Source: an uncultured Spartobacteria bacterium (GTDB lineage: Bacteria; Verrucomicrobiota; Verrucomicrobiae; Chthoniobacterales; UBA6821). Taken from it: 21,851 nucleotides of DNA. This document shows, piece after piece, positions 16,051 to 21,851 of the stretch (within the stretch, counting starts at the first letter, position 1; each line of letters starts with the position of its first letter). Under the pieces are notes generated by a model that made no database searches, was not told the DNA's origin, and worked only from the letters and a program-made list of their open reading frames with translations. A program made the translations under genes and the position numbers. The DNA is taken from positions 1 through 21,851 of the forward strand of contig CAIXGT010000016.1 of assembly GCA_903919105.1 (NCBI GenBank), given 5' to 3'.

Positions 16051-16638
16051 ATGCAATCCCTTCAACTTCCCGAACGTGAATTCGATGCCTATATTTTCGA
16101 CTGCGACGGCACCCTTGCTGACACTATGGGCCTCCACTATGATGCCTGGAAGATGGCGCTGGAGCCTCATGGAGCGGATCTGCCCGAGGATCTCTATTAC
16201 ACATGGGGAGGTCGGCCCACGCGGGAAATCGTCGAGGCTCTCAACGAGATGCAGGGGCTTTTCATGGATCCCGACGCCATGGTCCATCATAAAGAGGGGC
16301 TCTATCATCAGCTCCTTCCAAGCGTCCAACCGATCGATGCCGTTGTTGCCATCGCACGTTCCCTGCATGGTAAAAAGCCGCTTGCCGTAGCCTCTGGTGG
16401 CGGTCGCAAGTCGGTCCACGCGACACTTGCCAGACTGGGATTGACCCATCTTTTTGAGACGATCGTCACATCCGAGGATTACAAGAATGGAAAGCCCTCT
16501 CCCGATCCCTATCTGGAAGCCGCACGCCGCCTCGGTGTGGATCCAGCGGGATGTCTTGTCTTCGAAGATACTGAAATCGGCCGCCAGTCAGCCGAAGCCG
16601 CCGGCATGGTATGCGTGCTGGTCGAATCTCGCAAGTAG
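16051..16638 (+). CDS. HAD-superfamily phosphatase (beta-phosphoglucomutase-like)
   Basis: A 195-residue HAD hydrolase. Motif I is FDCDGTLADT with Asp17 as nucleophile and Asp19 as acid. A helical cap follows, then motif II in AVASGGG, motif III Lys in NGKPSPDPY and motif IV in VFEDTEIG. The layout is that of the beta-phosphoglucomutase/YqaB subgroup, which acts on small sugar phosphates or similar metabolites. The substrate is not evident. It is the only plus-strand gene between 4.6 kb and the right end, diverges from ilvH, and has no Shine-Dalgarno; a GGGGCT/T-run structure lies about 35 bases before its start. Confidence 0.9.
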   Translation: MQSLQLPEREFDAYIFDCDGTLADTMGLHYDAWKMALEPHGADLPEDLYYTWGGRPTREIVEALNEMQGLFMDPDAMVHHKEGLYHQLLPSVQPIDAVVAIARSLHGKKPLAVASGGGRKSVHATLARLGLTHLFETIVTSEDYKNGKPSPDPYLEAARRLGVDPAGCLVFEDTEIGRQSAEAAGMVCVLVESRK

Positions 16639-16683
16639 GCCGCACTTCTGCTAGAAGAGGCTTAGAAGGGGCCTAAGTAAGAC

Positions 16684-17106
16684 CTAAAAAAGACTCAGGA
16701 GAACGGCGCCAGAAACGATAAGGCCGCCGCCCGCCCATTGCTGCCAGGAAACGGGTTCATGAAGGAACACCGCCGCCATAACGATGGCGAAGATGACGCT
16801 TAGTTTGTCGATGGGAGCCACCTTCGAGGCGAGGCCGAGCTGCAAGGCACGGAAGTAGCAGATCCAGGAGAGGGCTGTTGCCATTCCCGAGAGAATCAGG
16901 AAGATCCAGGTTCTTCGTGAAATTGTGGAGAGGGAGAGCGGAGTCCTTGAGATCGCCACGATAAGCAATGCGAAGAGGAGCACCACGGAAGTGCGGATAG
17001 CTGTGGCCAGATTGGAATTGATTCCTTCCACGCCGACTTTGGCGAGAATGGCCGTCACACCTGCAAAGAGAGCGGAGAGGAGAGACCAAAGGAGCCAGTT
17101 GTTCAT
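16684..17106 (-). CDS. Half-size EamA/DMT-family membrane protein
   Basis: A 140-residue protein with five predicted membrane helices (about 4-25, 31-53, 66-90, 98-116 and 121-139) and the EamA signatures LLSALFAGVTAILAKVG, ALSWICYFRALQLG and VFLHEPVSWQQWAGGGLIVSG. Usual DMT exporters have two such domains and ten helices, so this one probably works as a dimer. The substrate is unknown. GGAG 5 bases before the ATG at 17106 decides the start; an ATG four codons further upstream (17118) is less likely. It converges with the HAD gene, with 45 bases between the stops. Confidence 0.87.
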   Translation of the reverse strand: MNNWLLWSLLSALFAGVTAILAKVGVEGINSNLATAIRTSVVLLFALLIVAISRTPLSLSTISRRTWIFLILSGMATALSWICYFRALQLGLASKVAPIDKLSVIFAIVMAAVFLHEPVSWQQWAGGGLIVSGAVLLSLF

Positions 17107-17140
17107 CAAGGCTCCCATGGATCGAAATTAGTAGAGGTGG

Positions 17141-17614
17141 CTACTGTCCGGCACCGGAGGCTTGGGCTGAGACTTTCTTGAGCAAGGGGCCGAATTCCGC
17201 ATTCCAGAGTCCGATCAACGGGCGCTTGCTCTGGAAGCCAGCCTCACCTTCATTGCTGACTGTGTAAACCTTCGGACAGATTCGATAATCATTCGTTCCG
17301 GGGATCTGCACGATCTTCACTTTCACCCTGATCGTTTGGGGGTTTCCGTAACTTCCCCACAGCACATTGGCCAGTTGGTTGGAGTTCTTGTCGAATGAGA
17401 TGGAGTTGATGCCGTTACCAAATGCTGGAGTGTAGCCGTAATTTGGAAAGAGAGACTGCGCTGCCGCAATGATGGCCGAGGGATTGGAGTTGGTGATGGT
17501 GACCGATCCCATGCCACCCGATTCGGAGACGGGAGTGGTAAGGCAACCTGCAAGGAGAAGTGCAAAGAAAGTAATCCCGCAGAGACGCAGAGAAGCAGAG
17601 GGTTTGAGGATCAT
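17141..17614 (-). CDS. Small lipoprotein of unknown function
   Basis: A 157-residue predicted lipoprotein. The signal peptide starts at MILKPSASLR and runs through a hydrophobic stretch to the lipobox LAGC with the acceptor Cys24. The mature part (about 134 residues) has GMGSVTITNSNPSAIIAAAQSLFPNYGYTP-like alternating segments, which I split here only to describe a beta/alpha pattern, and no family I can name. The open frame continues upstream to 17773, but that would overlap the cysteine desulfurase and bury the signal peptide, so the ATG at 17614 is chosen. Codons 8-13 of the signal peptide are encoded by the repeat arm at 17578-17593. It follows the desulfurase gene by 100 bases on the same strand. 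Confidence 0.75.
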   Translation of the reverse strand: MILKPSASLRLCGITFFALLLAGCLTTPVSESGGMGSVTITNSNPSAIIAAAQSLFPNYGYTPAFGNGINSISFDKNSNQLANVLWGSYGNPQTIRVKVKIVQIPGTNDYRICPKVYTVSNEGEAGFQSKRPLIGLWNAEFGPLLKKVSAQASGAGQ

Positions 17615-17697
17615 GGAATCAATGATGATGGGTATGATTGGTGAAAAAATTGGAAATCTTAAGCAGCCTTTAATCTTTTGTTCTCTGCGCCTCTGCG
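17578..17697. repeat. Inverted element with CGCAGAG tandem arms
   Basis: CGCAGAGACGCAGAGA (17578-17593) and TCTCTGCGCCTCTGCG (17682-17697) match as reverse complements at 15 of 16 bases, with 88 bases between. Each arm is a tandem of an 8-base unit. In the direction of transcription the purine-rich arm comes first, just after the cysteine desulfurase stop, and the pyrimidine-rich arm lies inside the signal peptide codons of the lipoprotein. The architecture is the same as that of the GGAACTCA elements with a different unit. Confidence 0.8.
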
Positions 17698-17714
17698 TGA
17701 CAAACATCTTCTGG

Positions 17715-18890
17715 TCAGCTTTTGATGGCAACGGGTGACCCTGCGCCGGGTTGCGCGGCGCGGAGCTTGGCAATGATGCGGGGAATGATCTCTAGGCTTC
17801 GATCGATCTCCGCTTCGGTCGTCGTCCGACCAAAAGAGAAGCGGAGGCTGGCGCGTGCCTCATCGCGGGTTACTCCCATGGCGGTGAGGACATGGGATGG
17901 GTTGATCGATCCGCTGCTGCAGGCTGATCCCGCGGAGCAGCAGAGTCCTTCCTTGTCGAAGAGGAGGAGGGCGGTCTCAGCCTCGATGCCGGCAAACGTG
18001 AGGTTGCTGGTATTGGGGAGGCGTGGTTCGTCGGTTCCATTGCGTCGTACACCCTCGACCGAGGAGAGAAGGATCTGCTCAAACCGATCACGAAGCTTGG
18101 CGATCCGTTCCGCCGCGGCCAGGAGATGCTCCTGGGCAAGCTCGGCCGCCTTTCCGAAGGCAACGATGGAGGCGACATTCTGAGTCCCACCCCGTTTACT
18201 CTCTTCCTGACTGCCGCGAAGCAACGGGGTGTGGCGTGCGCGGCGGTTCACGTAGAGTGCGCCAACTCCCTTGGGCGCATAGAGCTTGTGGGCCGAGAGG
18301 GAGACATACTGGGCACCGAGTTCCTCAAGATTGATCGGCACCTTCCCTGCGGCCTGCACGGCATCAAGATGAAGAGGAACTTTCTTACGGGTCGTGATGG
18401 CCGCAATTTCCTCGACAGGGAACAGGATGCCCGTCTCGTTATTGGCCCAGAGCAGGGAGACAACGGCCGTTTCGGAGGTGATGGAGGTCTCAAGATTATC
18501 TGGATCAAGAAGGCCATCGTTGTCTACCGGAAGCCACGTAATCTCATAGCCACGGGTGGCGAGGTATTCGCAGAGCTTGATCGTGGCGCTGTGCTCAACG
18601 GCTGAAGTGATGATGTGGCGCTTGTCGGGATCGATTGCCAGGGCGGATAGGATAGCGGTGTTGGTCGCCTCGGTGCCGCAGCTGTTGAAGATAATCTCTG
18701 CAGGTTGTGCTCCTACAAGCGTGGCAACCTGTTCACGGGCCTTGGTCAGGGCTGCGGAGGACCGCCGCCCCAGTGAGTAGACACTGGAGGGATTGCCGAA
18801 TTCATTCTCAAGCCATGGCAGCATGGCAGTGCGCACCTCGGGGTCGATCGGTGTGGTGGCGTTATGGTCGAGATAGAGAAGTTCGGACAT
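17715..18890 (-). CDS. iscS: Cysteine desulfurase (IscS/NifS family)
   Basis: A 391-residue PLP enzyme, fold type I, that takes sulfur from cysteine to form a protein persulfide for Fe-S clusters and tRNA thiolation. Landmarks are YLDHNATTP (6-14), NSCGTEATN, the PLP-stacking His100 in AVEHSA, LHLDAVQAAGK (Asp176), the Schiff-base Lys202 in SAHKLYAPKGVG, and the active-site loop GSACSSG with Cys324, the long-loop class I type. IscS and NifS cannot be separated here; because iscA-hscB-hscA lie 8 kb away and no nif gene is seen, a housekeeping IscS role is favoured. The 91-base upstream spacer has TAGTATATT as a possible -10 region on the minus strand. IscU is missing from the window. Confidence 0.95.
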   Translation of the reverse strand: MSELLYLDHNATTPIDPEVRTAMLPWLENEFGNPSSVYSLGRRSSAALTKAREQVATLVGAQPAEIIFNSCGTEATNTAILSALAIDPDKRHIITSAVEHSATIKLCEYLATRGYEITWLPVDNDGLLDPDNLETSITSETAVVSLLWANNETGILFPVEEIAAITTRKKVPLHLDAVQAAGKVPINLEELGAQYVSLSAHKLYAPKGVGALYVNRRARHTPLLRGSQEESKRGGTQNVASIVAFGKAAELAQEHLLAAAERIAKLRDRFEQILLSSVEGVRRNGTDEPRLPNTSNLTFAGIEAETALLLFDKEGLCCSAGSACSSGSINPSHVLTAMGVTRDEARASLRFSFGRTTTEAEIDRSLEIIPRIIAKLRAAQPGAGSPVAIKS

Positions 18891-18981
18891 GGCTTGAGTG
18901 AAATATACTAAAAACAGGTGTGTCCCTCTGGCAATGCACCGTTGCGTTTATGACGCGGACCCCATTCGCCGAACTTATGGC

Positions 18982-19500
18982 TTAATATGAAGCATGTTCT
19001 GGTTCGGGTTTTGGCGTGGGTTTGGCTGGCCCACCCGAATCCCGAGTCGGGGCATCCGGTTTCGGAAGATTGCCACCATCCTCGCCCGGGTCTTTCTCAT
19101 GGGGATCGGAGAGGTGGTCGATGGCAATGAAGAGAGCCTTGGAGTGGCGCGCAAAGAGAAGATTGAAGAGGATGATCGGCGTGATGACCGCAGCCAGCAA
19201 CCAGTCGATGGGCGGGTGGATGGTGAGATCCAGGGCCAGATAGATGATGATACCCAGGATGCTTCCCGCGCCGTAATTGATGACCCAGGTCGAGGCAAGA
19301 AAGTAACCCGGCTCTCGCTCGTAGGGATACCCGCAGCGCGGGCATCCATCCAGAGGAGAAAACCAGTCACGTAGTGATCGTGTGTGAAGCAGGGAAGCAA
19401 ATATCGGCGATTTGCCGCAGACAGGGCAACGCAGGATCATGGCGCGACCGAAATATCGGAGCACTTTCCCGACAAAGCCTTCCTGCGTATGGTCGGTCAC
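18982..19500 (-). CDS. DUF983 family membrane protein
   Basis: A 172-residue protein with the DUF983 pattern: a CPVCGK zinc-ribbon half (about 25-30), a second CPRCGYPYEREPGYFLAST (53-71), then two membrane helices (about 72-93 and 98-116) and FARHSKALFIAIDHLSDP. Two Cys-x-x-Cys pairs probably bind one metal ion. The family function is not established. A hydrophilic tail rich in Pro, Asp and Glu (about 131-172) is an addition to the core domain. The start is a GTG; the next ATG lies at the very edge of the first Cys motif and would remove the N-terminal helix, so the GTG is kept. It lies between the secreted protein gene and iscS. Confidence 0.88.
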   Translation of the reverse strand: MTDHTQEGFVGKVLRYFGRAMILRCPVCGKSPIFASLLHTRSLRDWFSPLDGCPRCGYPYEREPGYFLASTWVINYGAGSILGIIIYLALDLTIHPPIDWLLAAVITPIILFNLLFARHSKALFIAIDHLSDPHEKDPGEDGGNLPKPDAPTRDSGGPAKPTPKPEPEHASY

Positions 19501-19536
19501 GGCGAGATTATTCCCCTGCTGCCTTATGTGGTGGCG

Positions 19537-20271
19537 TTACTGGACCCAGCGACCGGTGCTGCTGCCAAGCGTCGGATGCCATCCGGGGACATCACTGCCG
19601 GAGTAATCGGTTGATCCGATTGCTCCGATCATGCGTTGACCGGTGGCCCTGCGCCAGAGGGCACTCATGCTCTCCCCGGTATGGCATCCCCAGCTCTTGA
19701 TAAAGGCACGGGGAGCGAAGTCGGCGCGGTTGATCTGACCGAGTTCCGTCTCGTGCAGCCAGACCTTCGAGCCGCTGTCGATCTCATTGCTGTAATCAAA
19801 CATGAAGCAGCATTTATTGGAGTGGCCGAAGTACTCGAGGTCCGCGATTTTGACCTGATCACGAGGCTTTCCCGCATTAAGATAATCAATCAACTGTTTC
19901 TGATTGTTGAAAAAGATGAGATTGGCCCCGGTTTTCTTCTGGATCGAGGCCAATTCCTTCAGGAGATCATGCTTTTCCTGACGGGTGCCCCGCCGGACAT
20001 AAGAGGGCTTATAGACGAGCCATGTGATCCGGGCCCCGGAACCGAACTGCTGCCGAAGTTCATCAAGACGGATCCTGGAGGCATGGGCAAAATTAGCCCA
20101 CCAGTGATCATGGGGAACCTTCTTGAACTTCTCCCACTCGATCAGCGAAGGGCCTCCGGTAATGACGATATACTCTTTTTGAAAGTTCTCCTCGGCACGG
20201 AGGATACCCGTGAAAGCGAGCGTGAAAAGCAGGATCAGCGGCAGGCAGCGCGAGGTAATGGAACGATGCAT
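19537..20271 (-). CDS. Secreted protein with caspase-like His/Cys pattern, function unknown
   Basis: A 244-residue protein with a clear Sec signal peptide (about 1-26, hydrophobic PLILLFTLAFTGILRA, likely cleavage after Ala26). I do not recognise the family. The mature part looks like an alternating alpha/beta fold: EYIVITGG, ARITWLVYK, GANLIFFNN, KIADLEYFGHSN, FIKSWGCHTGES and MIGAIGSTDYSG. His150 after a hydrophobic strand (EYFGHS) and Cys196 after the next hydrophobic strand (KSWGCHTGE) are arranged as the catalytic dyad of clan CD peptidases (caspase, gingipain, CHAT, DUF4347-like). This is inference from pattern only. The ridA gene lies 3 bases upstream, so the two are probably co-transcribed. 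Confidence 0.75.
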   Translation of the reverse strand: MHRSITSRCLPLILLFTLAFTGILRAEENFQKEYIVITGGPSLIEWEKFKKVPHDHWWANFAHASRIRLDELRQQFGSGARITWLVYKPSYVRRGTRQEKHDLLKELASIQKKTGANLIFFNNQKQLIDYLNAGKPRDQVKIADLEYFGHSNKCCFMFDYSNEIDSGSKVWLHETELGQINRADFAPRAFIKSWGCHTGESMSALWRRATGQRMIGAIGSTDYSGSDVPGWHPTLGSSTGRWVQ

Positions 20272-20274
20272 GCT

Positions 20275-20670
20275 CTACTTATTCTCCAGAGCCACAACGC
20301 ATTCAATCTCAACATCAAAGCCAAGCAACTGTGTTCCGACGGTAGCGCGGGCAGGGGGATGATCTCCGCCGAAATACTCTGCGTAGACGTCATTCATTTC
20401 CTTGAAGGTTTCAGGTGAGAGATTGCTCAGGTAGACGCGGCAGGAGACGGTATTGGCTAGGTCAGCTCCCGAGCCCTCGACAACGTGTTTGATGTTTTCG
20501 AGAACAAGACGGGTCTGCTCGGTAACGGTTCCGCGTCCGATCTTGCCGGTTGCGGGATCCCAAGGGGTCATGCCCGAGACAAAGAGCAGGGGTGCCGCAG
20601 TCTGAACTGAGAGAGAGTAGGGACCTAGCGCCGGTGGGCAACCGGGAATGGTACGATACGTGGTTTTCAT
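20275..20670 (-). CDS. ridA: RidA-family reactive intermediate deaminase
   Basis: A 131-residue YjgF/YER057c/UK114 protein. Conserved points are GPYS (16-19, Tyr18), LFVSGMTPWDP, VSCRVYLSNL, the catalytic Arg108 in PPARATVG and Glu122 in VEIECVVAL. These match the active residues of E. coli RidA, which hydrolyses reactive enamines/imines made by PLP enzymes such as threonine dehydratase, so it protects branched-chain amino acid synthesis and other PLP enzymes. The trimer is cytoplasmic. The 49 bases before the ATG contain no G on the sense strand. A 3-base gap separates it from the secreted-protein gene downstream. Confidence 0.93.
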   Translation of the reverse strand: MKTTYRTIPGCPPALGPYSLSVQTAAPLLFVSGMTPWDPATGKIGRGTVTEQTRLVLENIKHVVEGSGADLANTVSCRVYLSNLSPETFKEMNDVYAEYFGGDHPPARATVGTQLLGFDVEIECVVALENK

Positions 20671-20719
20671 GAATTGAGGGTAAAATGAAGAATGAAAAAT
20701 GAAGAAGTGAAAATGGGAT
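20671..20719. repeat. G-free ridA leader with GAATGAAAAAT-like micro-repeat
   Basis: The plus strand reads AAAATGAAGAATGAAAAATG and then GAAGAAGTGAAAATG, a loose tandem of GAA/TGAA units. The sense strand for ridA has no G from 20719 down to the ATG. No Shine-Dalgarno is possible. It belongs to the same positional class as the serS and ilvC leaders. No inverted partner was found. Confidence 0.7.
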
Positions 20720-20754
20720 CTAGCTTACCCAACGAAGATCAAGGAATCGATTTC

Positions 20755-21756
20755 CTATCCCCTAAGCACTCTACTTTTCTGGTCTCTCACGCGCTTCAGC
20801 GTCGGTGAGGTCTTGCGAGGTCGCTTTGCAGCTGAACGCTCCTCGGAGTCGGGACTGTTTGCGGAGGATCGCTTGGAATCCGTTGACGGAGAGGATTTGG
20901 GCGATGGAGATGCTTTGGAAGAGGCGGGCATGGCCGTGAAGAGTTCACCCTTGCTGGCATGTGTGCTTTTGGCCCTTGGCTTTGTAAGGAAAGGAGGTTT
21001 TGCCTTCTTGGGTTTTGGAGCTGTGAGTGCTTTCTGGAGAATTTCGAGGTCCTCCTTGCGAAGATCACGATAGCTGCCGGGCTTTACCCCGCGCAGCGTG
21101 AGTGGGCCGAGGCGTACCCTGTTGAGGCGCTTCACCTTGAATCCGAGTTGGCCCAGCATGACACGAATCTGACGTTTGATTCCCTGATGCAGGATGATCT
21201 GTATCTTATTCGGGGCAAGATTTCGCACTGACTCGATCCTAGCGACGGAACCCTCGATCCAGGTGCCGCGACGCAGGGAGGCGGCGTCACGGTCGGTGAA
21301 GGTCTTGTCGAGGATCACCTCGTATTCCTTATCGACTCCCTTCGAGGGATGCATGAGATCCTGGGCCAGCACCCCGTCGTTGGTCAGGAGCAGCAGTCCT
21401 TCGCTCTCCTTGTCGAGGCGGCCCACATGGAAAAGGTGTCCCGTGTCGGAGGGTAGGAGGTCGAAAATGGTTCGCTCGGCGTGCTTGTCACTGCGAGTAC
21501 AGGTATAGCCGGCTGGTTTGTTGAGCAGGATCGTCCGGGGGGCGAAGGCATGAATGACGCGTCCACTCAGCCGTACATCATCCTCCGGCAGGACACGCGT
21601 GGAGAGATCGCGGCAGACGGAACCATTGATGGAAACGCTTCCCTTGAGGATCAATTCCTCACAGGACCGTCGGGATCCAAGGCCTGCCGCCGCTAAAAAA
21701 CGATTCAGGCGCAGACCCGTTTCTTTGGGTGTGCGCCTGGGTGTTGGGGTGTCCAT
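20755..21756 (-). CDS. Pseudouridine synthase, RsuA/RluB/RluF family
   Basis: A 333-residue rRNA pseudouridine synthase. An N-terminal S4 RNA-binding domain (about 15-70, LRLNRFLAAAGLGSRRSCEELI) is followed by the catalytic domain with LNKPAGYTCT, GRLDKESEGLLLLTNDG (catalytic Asp115), LMHPSKGVDKEYEV and HQGIKRQIRVMLGQLG. It isomerises a uridine in rRNA, most likely of the large subunit (RluB-like), though the target cannot be fixed. A low-complexity basic tail rich in Lys, Ser and Pro covers about residues 243-333, long even for the family, and may add RNA affinity. It starts 38 bases after the stop of the partial upstream gene. Confidence 0.93.
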   Translation of the reverse strand: MDTPTPRRTPKETGLRLNRFLAAAGLGSRRSCEELILKGSVSINGSVCRDLSTRVLPEDDVRLSGRVIHAFAPRTILLNKPAGYTCTRSDKHAERTIFDLLPSDTGHLFHVGRLDKESEGLLLLTNDGVLAQDLMHPSKGVDKEYEVILDKTFTDRDAASLRRGTWIEGSVARIESVRNLAPNKIQIILHQGIKRQIRVMLGQLGFKVKRLNRVRLGPLTLRGVKPGSYRDLRKEDLEILQKALTAPKPKKAKPPFLTKPRAKSTHASKGELFTAMPASSKASPSPKSSPSTDSKRSSANSPDSEERSAAKRPRKTSPTLKRVRDQKSRVLRG

Positions 21757-21794
21757 GGCGGAATCCCCAGATGGATGATCTCCAATGATCGGAA

Positions 21795-21851
21795 TTAATC
21801 TTCCGGCTTGGTCTTGGGAAGACCGATGACGCGCTGTCCGGCTTTGAACTG
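21795..21851 (-). CDS. C-terminal end of an unidentified gene
   Basis: The last 18 codons of a minus-strand gene run off the right edge: QFKAGQRVIGLPKTKPED and a TAA stop. An FKAG-type ending resembles the C-terminus of HU-like DNA-binding proteins (FKxGK), but 18 residues are too few for any claim. It lies 38 bases upstream of the pseudouridine synthase gene. Confidence 0.5.
   Translation of the reverse strand, partial: QFKAGQRVIGLPKTKPED

Noticed and set aside
16655..16683. Possible terminator GGCTTAG...CTAAG between the HAD and EamA genes
   Set aside because: Only about five base pairs with a loop of about seven and no T-run; too weak to annotate.
17615..17773. N-terminal extension of the lipoprotein to 17773
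   Set aside because: It would overlap the iscS 3' end by 59 bases and place 53 residues before a good lipoprotein signal peptide; the extra peptide is encoded by the repeat element and spacer.
19636..20418. A 260-codon plus-strand frame across the secreted protein and ridA
   Set aside because: It spans two minus-strand genes with clear signatures (signal peptide, RidA active site) and has no family features of its own.

Overview
This 21.9 kb window is chromosomal and carries mostly housekeeping and biosynthetic genes. It comes from a Gram-negative bacterium: there is a lipobox lipoprotein, an Sec-type secreted protein and an ISC-type Fe-S assembly set. GC is moderately high overall (about 55-58% in the lines I sampled), with AT-richer patches around 4.0-5.6 kb and 10.1-11.5 kb. 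Most genes lack a Shine-Dalgarno sequence, and the gene mix (three-domain-style ProRS, FbaB-type class I aldolase, Alg9/PIG-B-like mannosyltransferase, DUF983) would fit the PVC group, perhaps Verrucomicrobiota. That placement is inference only; there is no rRNA or other decisive marker.

Layout. (1) 1-4628, plus strand: the end of an NAD-dependent sugar epimerase, an M20 metallopeptidase, proS and a GT-B glycosyltransferase. (2) 4618-9970, minus strand: an apparent operon iscA-hscB-hscA-serS-tilS, joining Fe-S maturation to tRNA charging and modification. (3) 10071-14319, minus strand: a GT22-like membrane mannosyltransferase, a class C beta-lactamase-fold serine hydrolase, a TPR protein and fbaB. 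(4) 14339-15960, minus strand: ilvH-ilvC with a clear intrinsic terminator; a HAD phosphatase diverges from ilvH. (5) 16684-21851, minus strand: a half-size EamA transporter, a small lipoprotein, an IscS/NifS cysteine desulfurase, a DUF983 membrane protein, a secreted protein with a caspase-like His/Cys pattern, a RidA protein, an RsuA/RluB-type pseudouridine synthase, and the last 18 codons of another gene. No tRNA, rRNA, CRISPR array, insertion sequence or prophage gene was seen, and no gene-free stretch exceeds 300 bases.

The most unusual signal lies between the genes. Several intercistronic spacers carry short tandem micro-repeats with 7-11 base periods: GGAACTCA, GTGAAAA, GAATGAAAAAT-like, GCAGAGAC-like and GGGTGAATGG-like. 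They share one polarity relative to transcription: the pyrimidine-rich strand is the sense strand directly before a start codon. At three loci there is also an inverted purine-rich arm 5' of it, so the spacer could fold into a long stem-loop between two cistrons. Three leaders (serS, ridA, ilvC) contain no G for 44-49 nt before the ATG. At one locus the repeat arm has become part of the signal peptide of a lipoprotein. This looks like a family of small polarity-constrained intercistronic elements, either mobile or acting on mRNA, and it is the best candidate here for something undescribed.
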